Source: Vibrio sp. STUT-A11 (GTDB lineage Bacteria > Pseudomonadota > Gammaproteobacteria > Enterobacterales > Vibrionaceae). From it: a stretch of 64,000 nucleotides of DNA. Below the pieces are notes generated by a model, which saw only the letters and a list, made by a program, of their open reading frames with translations, ran no database searches and was not told the DNA's origin. Made by a program: the position numbers and the translations under genes. This document shows positions 61,118 to 64,000 of the stretch, one piece after another (the first letter of the stretch is position 1; each line of letters opens with the position of its first letter). Location: positions 186,001 to 250,000 of the forward strand of contig NZ_AP026764.1 in assembly GCF_026000435.1 (NCBI RefSeq), given 5' to 3'.

Positions 61118-62854
61118 ATGAGAGCAACAACAGGGATACTAAAAGGACTCAATCCGACTGTGACGATCGCATCTAAGATCATCGTCATCGGTTTTGTACT
61201 TTTCTGCGCCATTCTAGCTAACCAAGCGGGTCAATATTTCGAATCTATTTCCGGTATTCTGTTGCAGAATATGAAATGGTTTTATATCGGACTCGTTTCT
61301 TTAGTCGTCGGTTTTCTGCTCTATTTAATGATTAGCCGCTATGGGCATATTCGATTAGGTAAGGACGACGAAAAGCCCGAGTTCAGTTACCTGTCATGGG
61401 TATCCATGCTGTTTTCTGGCGGTATGGGGATTGGTTTGATCTTCTGGTCAGTCGCTGAACCAATGTGGCACTACGCGGACAACCCGTTCACACAGGGTTT
61501 AACTAATGAAGCTGCCACAACATCGATGAAACTGACTTTCTTCCATTGGGGATTACACCCTTGGTCAGTTTTTATTATTGTTGCGCTTGCTCTGGCCTAC
61601 TTTTCTTACCGTAAAGATCTGCCGTTTACCTTACGATCTATTCTGTACCCCCTTATTGGCAACCGTATTTATGGTCCAATCGGCCACACTGTCGATATTC
61701 TTACTGTCGCAGTCACGGCCTTTGGTATCTCCCAGACACTTGGTATGGGCGTGATTCAAATCAACTCGGGGCTAAATCAAACATTTGGTTTAGATATCGG
61801 GTTAGGCACTCAACTGATCATTATCGTTTCTTTATGTACCTGTGCGGTTGCCTCAGTTCTTTCTGGCGTCGGTAAAGGGATTCGTCGCCTTTCTGAATGG
61901 AATATGTTGCTATCTTTGCTGCTGGTGATTGTTGTACTTTACATTGGCCCAACACGCTACATTCTGAACACACTTTTAGAGAGCACCGGTCTTTACGTGC
62001 AAAATATTGTTGGTATGAGCTTATGGAGTGACGCCCAAAATGACTCAGGCTGGCAAAACTGGTGGACAGCGTACTACTGGCCATGGTGGATGACTTGGGC
62101 GCCATTTGTTGGCATGTTCATCGCGCGAATTTCTAAAGGAAGAACGATTCGTGAACTGATAGGTGGTGCTTTAATCGTACCAACACTAATCACTTTCTTA
62201 TGGATTTCTGTTTTCGGTGGTGCCGCACTAAAAGTTGAGCAAGATGCTCGCGTAGCGTATGAAACTCAAGTGGTTGCAGCTCAAGAAGCTGGCCAAACGC
62301 CACCAGACGCATTTACGGGCGGAATCATTCTCGAAGCAACTAAAGCGGATACCACTCGCGCATTATTTACGTTGTTCGATAACCTAGATACCGGTGTGTT
62401 TGGCAAAACACTGAGTGTATTAGCGTGTTTGCTGCTGGGTACCTATTTCATTACCTCCGCTGACTCAGGAACTTTGGTTCTTTGTACCTTAGATGCGGCG
62501 GGTGATAGCGAACCTCCCAAATCCATTCGAGTACTTTGGGGAATAATGATCGCCGCGATAGCTGGTGTACTGCTGTACGCAGGAGGACTGAAAGCAATGC
62601 AAACTGCGTCAATCATCGCTGGCTTTCCAATCGCTATTTTTATTGCGGTAATGAGTTTAACTTTATTCCATAGTATTCGACGTGAGCCGAAGCCTTGGGC
62701 GATGTTGCCAGAACACGTCCACCCGGAAGAGGCCAAGCTTGATGGACCAGTAGAGCCACTTGTAGAAAGTAAGACGGCGATTCAGCAAACCATAACCGCT
62801 GATTCAACAGCTGCTAAAAATCCAACGCTTGATCAAAACCCAGCGCTAACGTAA
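61118..62854 (+). CDS. BCCT-family transporter (for the amine catabolic cluster)
   Basis: A 578-residue secondary transporter with about 12 transmembrane helices. MLFSGGMGIGLIFWSVAEPMWHY is the helix 3 GMGIG motif, FFHWGLHPWSVFIIVALALAYFS follows, and the signature YYWPWWMTWAPFVGMFIARISKGRTIREL has the aromatic box of betaine binders. Compared with the other BCCT protein in this window (24020-25657) it has an insertion around residues 375-400 and a longer C-terminal tail (about 65 residues). GAGGGA precedes the ATG. Being divergent from the Rieske operon, it most likely imports the operon's quaternary-amine substrate. Confidence 0.95.
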   Translation: MRATTGILKGLNPTVTIASKIIVIGFVLFCAILANQAGQYFESISGILLQNMKWFYIGLVSLVVGFLLYLMISRYGHIRLGKDDEKPEFSYLSWVSMLFSGGMGIGLIFWSVAEPMWHYADNPFTQGLTNEAATTSMKLTFFHWGLHPWSVFIIVALALAYFSYRKDLPFTLRSILYPLIGNRIYGPIGHTVDILTVAVTAFGISQTLGMGVIQINSGLNQTFGLDIGLGTQLIIIVSLCTCAVASVLSGVGKGIRRLSEWNMLLSLLLVIVVLYIGPTRYILNTLLESTGLYVQNIVGMSLWSDAQNDSGWQNWWTAYYWPWWMTWAPFVGMFIARISKGRTIRELIGGALIVPTLITFLWISVFGGAALKVEQDARVAYETQVVAAQEAGQTPPDAFTGGIILEATKADTTRALFTLFDNLDTGVFGKTLSVLACLLLGTYFITSADSGTLVLCTLDAAGDSEPPKSIRVLWGIMIAAIAGVLLYAGGLKAMQTASIIAGFPIAIFIAVMSLTLFHSIRREPKPWAMLPEHVHPEEAKLDGPVEPLVESKTAIQQTITADSTAAKNPTLDQNPALT

Positions 62855-62875
62855 ACAAAACAGAATAAAAATATA

Positions 62876-62908
62876 TCAGCGGGAGTGCTTAGCTCCCGCT
62901 TTTTTGTA
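62876..62908. terminator. Bidirectional rho-independent terminator
   Basis: A 9-bp stem AGCGGGAG(T) / (G)CTCCCGCT with a short loop is followed by TTTTTT on the plus strand and by AT-rich sequence on the minus strand. It separates the convergent BCCT and LysR genes. Confidence 0.88.
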
Positions 62909-62925
62909 TCTACGACTTTTTACAT

Positions 62926-63876
62926 CTAGGAAATGGTCGATTCGACCGTTTCTGCTAACCCGCGATCACCGACTTCATCCGGTAATTGCTGCAACAACCA
63001 ACCGCGAAAGCGTTTCACACTCGCAGGGATTAAACCTCTGTCTTTAGGCTCCAACATACAGAAATTCGATGGTGTTGACAGAACATGCTCGACAGGCCGA
63101 ACCAACGCACCACTTTGCAAATAATCATCAACTAATGAGCCCCAAGCTAACGCTATACCCTGACCATTAATTGCTGCTTGTAACAACATAGGGTAGTTAT
63201 TAATGTTCATTCGGTTCCGAGGGACAATATTCGGTAAATCTACGCTTGCAAACCACTCTTCCCAATTTACCCAGTCCCTTTGCGACTCTTCGAGATAAAG
63301 CAGCGTTTTATTAAAAATCTCTTCAGCCTCAGTCGGTTGACCAATCTTTTCTAAATACAGTGGGCTGCAAACCGGAAAAACTTCTTCAGAGAAAAGTGTC
63401 GTCACTTCCATTTCGGCGGGTGGTGTTTTGCAGTAAAACAGTGCGATATCGCAATCTAGGCGTCTTAAATCCAGTACGTTATCAGACGCCAGAATTCGTA
63501 TATCGATATCATCATGTTCATTTTGAAACTCCGCCACTTTTGGCAATAGCCATAGGGCAGCCATTGCATTGGTCGTAGCGACGGTAATTTTCTGCTCCCC
63601 TTGCCACTTTTTCACTTCTCCGGTGATCTGCGCAATATCGAGCAAAGACTGACTTATCGACTGATAATACTGCAAGCCTGTCGGCGTTAGGTTGATACTG
63701 CGATTGGCACGAGTGAACATCGCTTTACCTAAGTAATCTTCCAATTGTCTAATTTGACGGCTGATTGCGCCTTGAGTCACATTCAGCTCGTCAGCTGCGA
63801 GCGTAAAGCTTAAATGTCGAGCCGACGCTTCAAACGCAACTAGGCTGTTTAAAGGTGGGAGGGGGTTGATTTTCAT
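62926..63876 (-). CDS. LysR-family transcriptional regulator (GcvA-like)
   Basis: A 316-residue LysR-type regulator. The N-terminal PLNSLVAFEASARHLSFTLAADELNVTQGAISRQIRQLEDYLG is the helix-turn-helix of the GcvA subgroup. The effector domain includes ITVATTNAMAALWLLPKVAEF and INGQGIALAWGSLVDDYLQSGALVRPVE. GGAAGAAAC precedes the ATG at 63876. It lies convergent to the BCCT gene and is the obvious candidate for control of the amine-catabolism cluster. GcvA-like regulators usually sense small carboxylates or amines. Confidence 0.93.
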   Translation of the reverse strand: MKINPLPPLNSLVAFEASARHLSFTLAADELNVTQGAISRQIRQLEDYLGKAMFTRANRSINLTPTGLQYYQSISQSLLDIAQITGEVKKWQGEQKITVATTNAMAALWLLPKVAEFQNEHDDIDIRILASDNVLDLRRLDCDIALFYCKTPPAEMEVTTLFSEEVFPVCSPLYLEKIGQPTEAEEIFNKTLLYLEESQRDWVNWEEWFASVDLPNIVPRNRMNINNYPMLLQAAINGQGIALAWGSLVDDYLQSGALVRPVEHVLSTPSNFCMLEPKDRGLIPASVKRFRGWLLQQLPDEVGDRGLAETVESTIS

Positions 63877-64000
63877 GTTTCTTCCAGTATGGCAGCATTG
63901 TAATTATTGTTATTCCCGGCAATCTTCTGTTGCACGTGGATAACCGCCATTGTGGACAACCATCGTCAAACGACAATTTATAAATAATAAAAAAGAGAGA

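Overview
The window looks like a Vibrio chromosome of the Harveyi clade (V. parahaemolyticus / alginolyticus / campbellii type), probably chromosome 2. The reasons are the moderate GC, a divergent malEFG/malK locus next to a VPS/CPS-type exopolysaccharide operon (the arrangement I remember next to cpsA in V. parahaemolyticus), several c-di-GMP genes, two BCCT osmolyte transporters and many short Vibrio-like envelope lipoproteins. No rRNA, tRNA, IS element, prophage or CRISPR array was recognised.

Layout. 1-10 kb: a 5'-truncated diguanylate cyclase, an Hsp20 chaperone, a Baeyer-Villiger monooxygenase plus alpha/beta hydrolase divergent from an AraC regulator (resembling the mymA/virS arrangement), a two-domain beta-propeller phytase lipoprotein with a near-perfect Pho box, and a membrane protein with a dead GGDEF domain paired with a second AraC regulator. 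10-15.2 kb: an aromatic aminotransferase, a broken YitT gene fused to an unknown gene remnant, a DUF3015/DUF4105 pair and an alpha/beta hydrolase. 15.4-23.6 kb: an eight-gene leftward operon of exported proteins (two LPP20-like proteins, two further lipoproteins, FlgT-like pieces, DUF6844 and a lytic transglycosylase). It looks like an envelope assembly built from parts related to the Vibrio flagellar FlgO/P/T outer-membrane rings and to CsgG. This is my best candidate for an undescribed system.

24-36.6 kb: a BCCT transporter, a response regulator with an HD-GYP domain plus its histidine kinase, an acyl-CoA thioesterase, and the maltose system malEFG (leftward) and malK (rightward) around a control region with several MalT-box-like sites. 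37-49 kb: an eleven-gene exopolysaccharide operon with an ops (RfaH-recruiting) element in its leader. It encodes the initiating glycosyl-phosphate transferase, a beta-barrel plus short OPX export pair, a Wzc-like kinase, two NKWYS-family proteins, two GT4 glycosyltransferases, Wzy, Wzx and a VanZ-like protein.

49-54.8 kb: a YqfB amidohydrolase, a TetR (NemR-type) repressor with two matching operators controlling itself and a curA-gst pair, a beta-hydroxyacid dehydrogenase, a HAD phosphatase and an azurin. 54.9-63.9 kb: a catabolic cluster (cupin, DAO-type FAD oxidase, rubredoxin fused to its reductase, aldehyde dehydrogenase, Rieske oxygenase) divergent from a BCCT transporter and a convergent LysR regulator. 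I read it as uptake and breakdown of a quaternary or methylated amine, substrate unknown.

All family assignments come from reading motifs in the translations. No database search was run.
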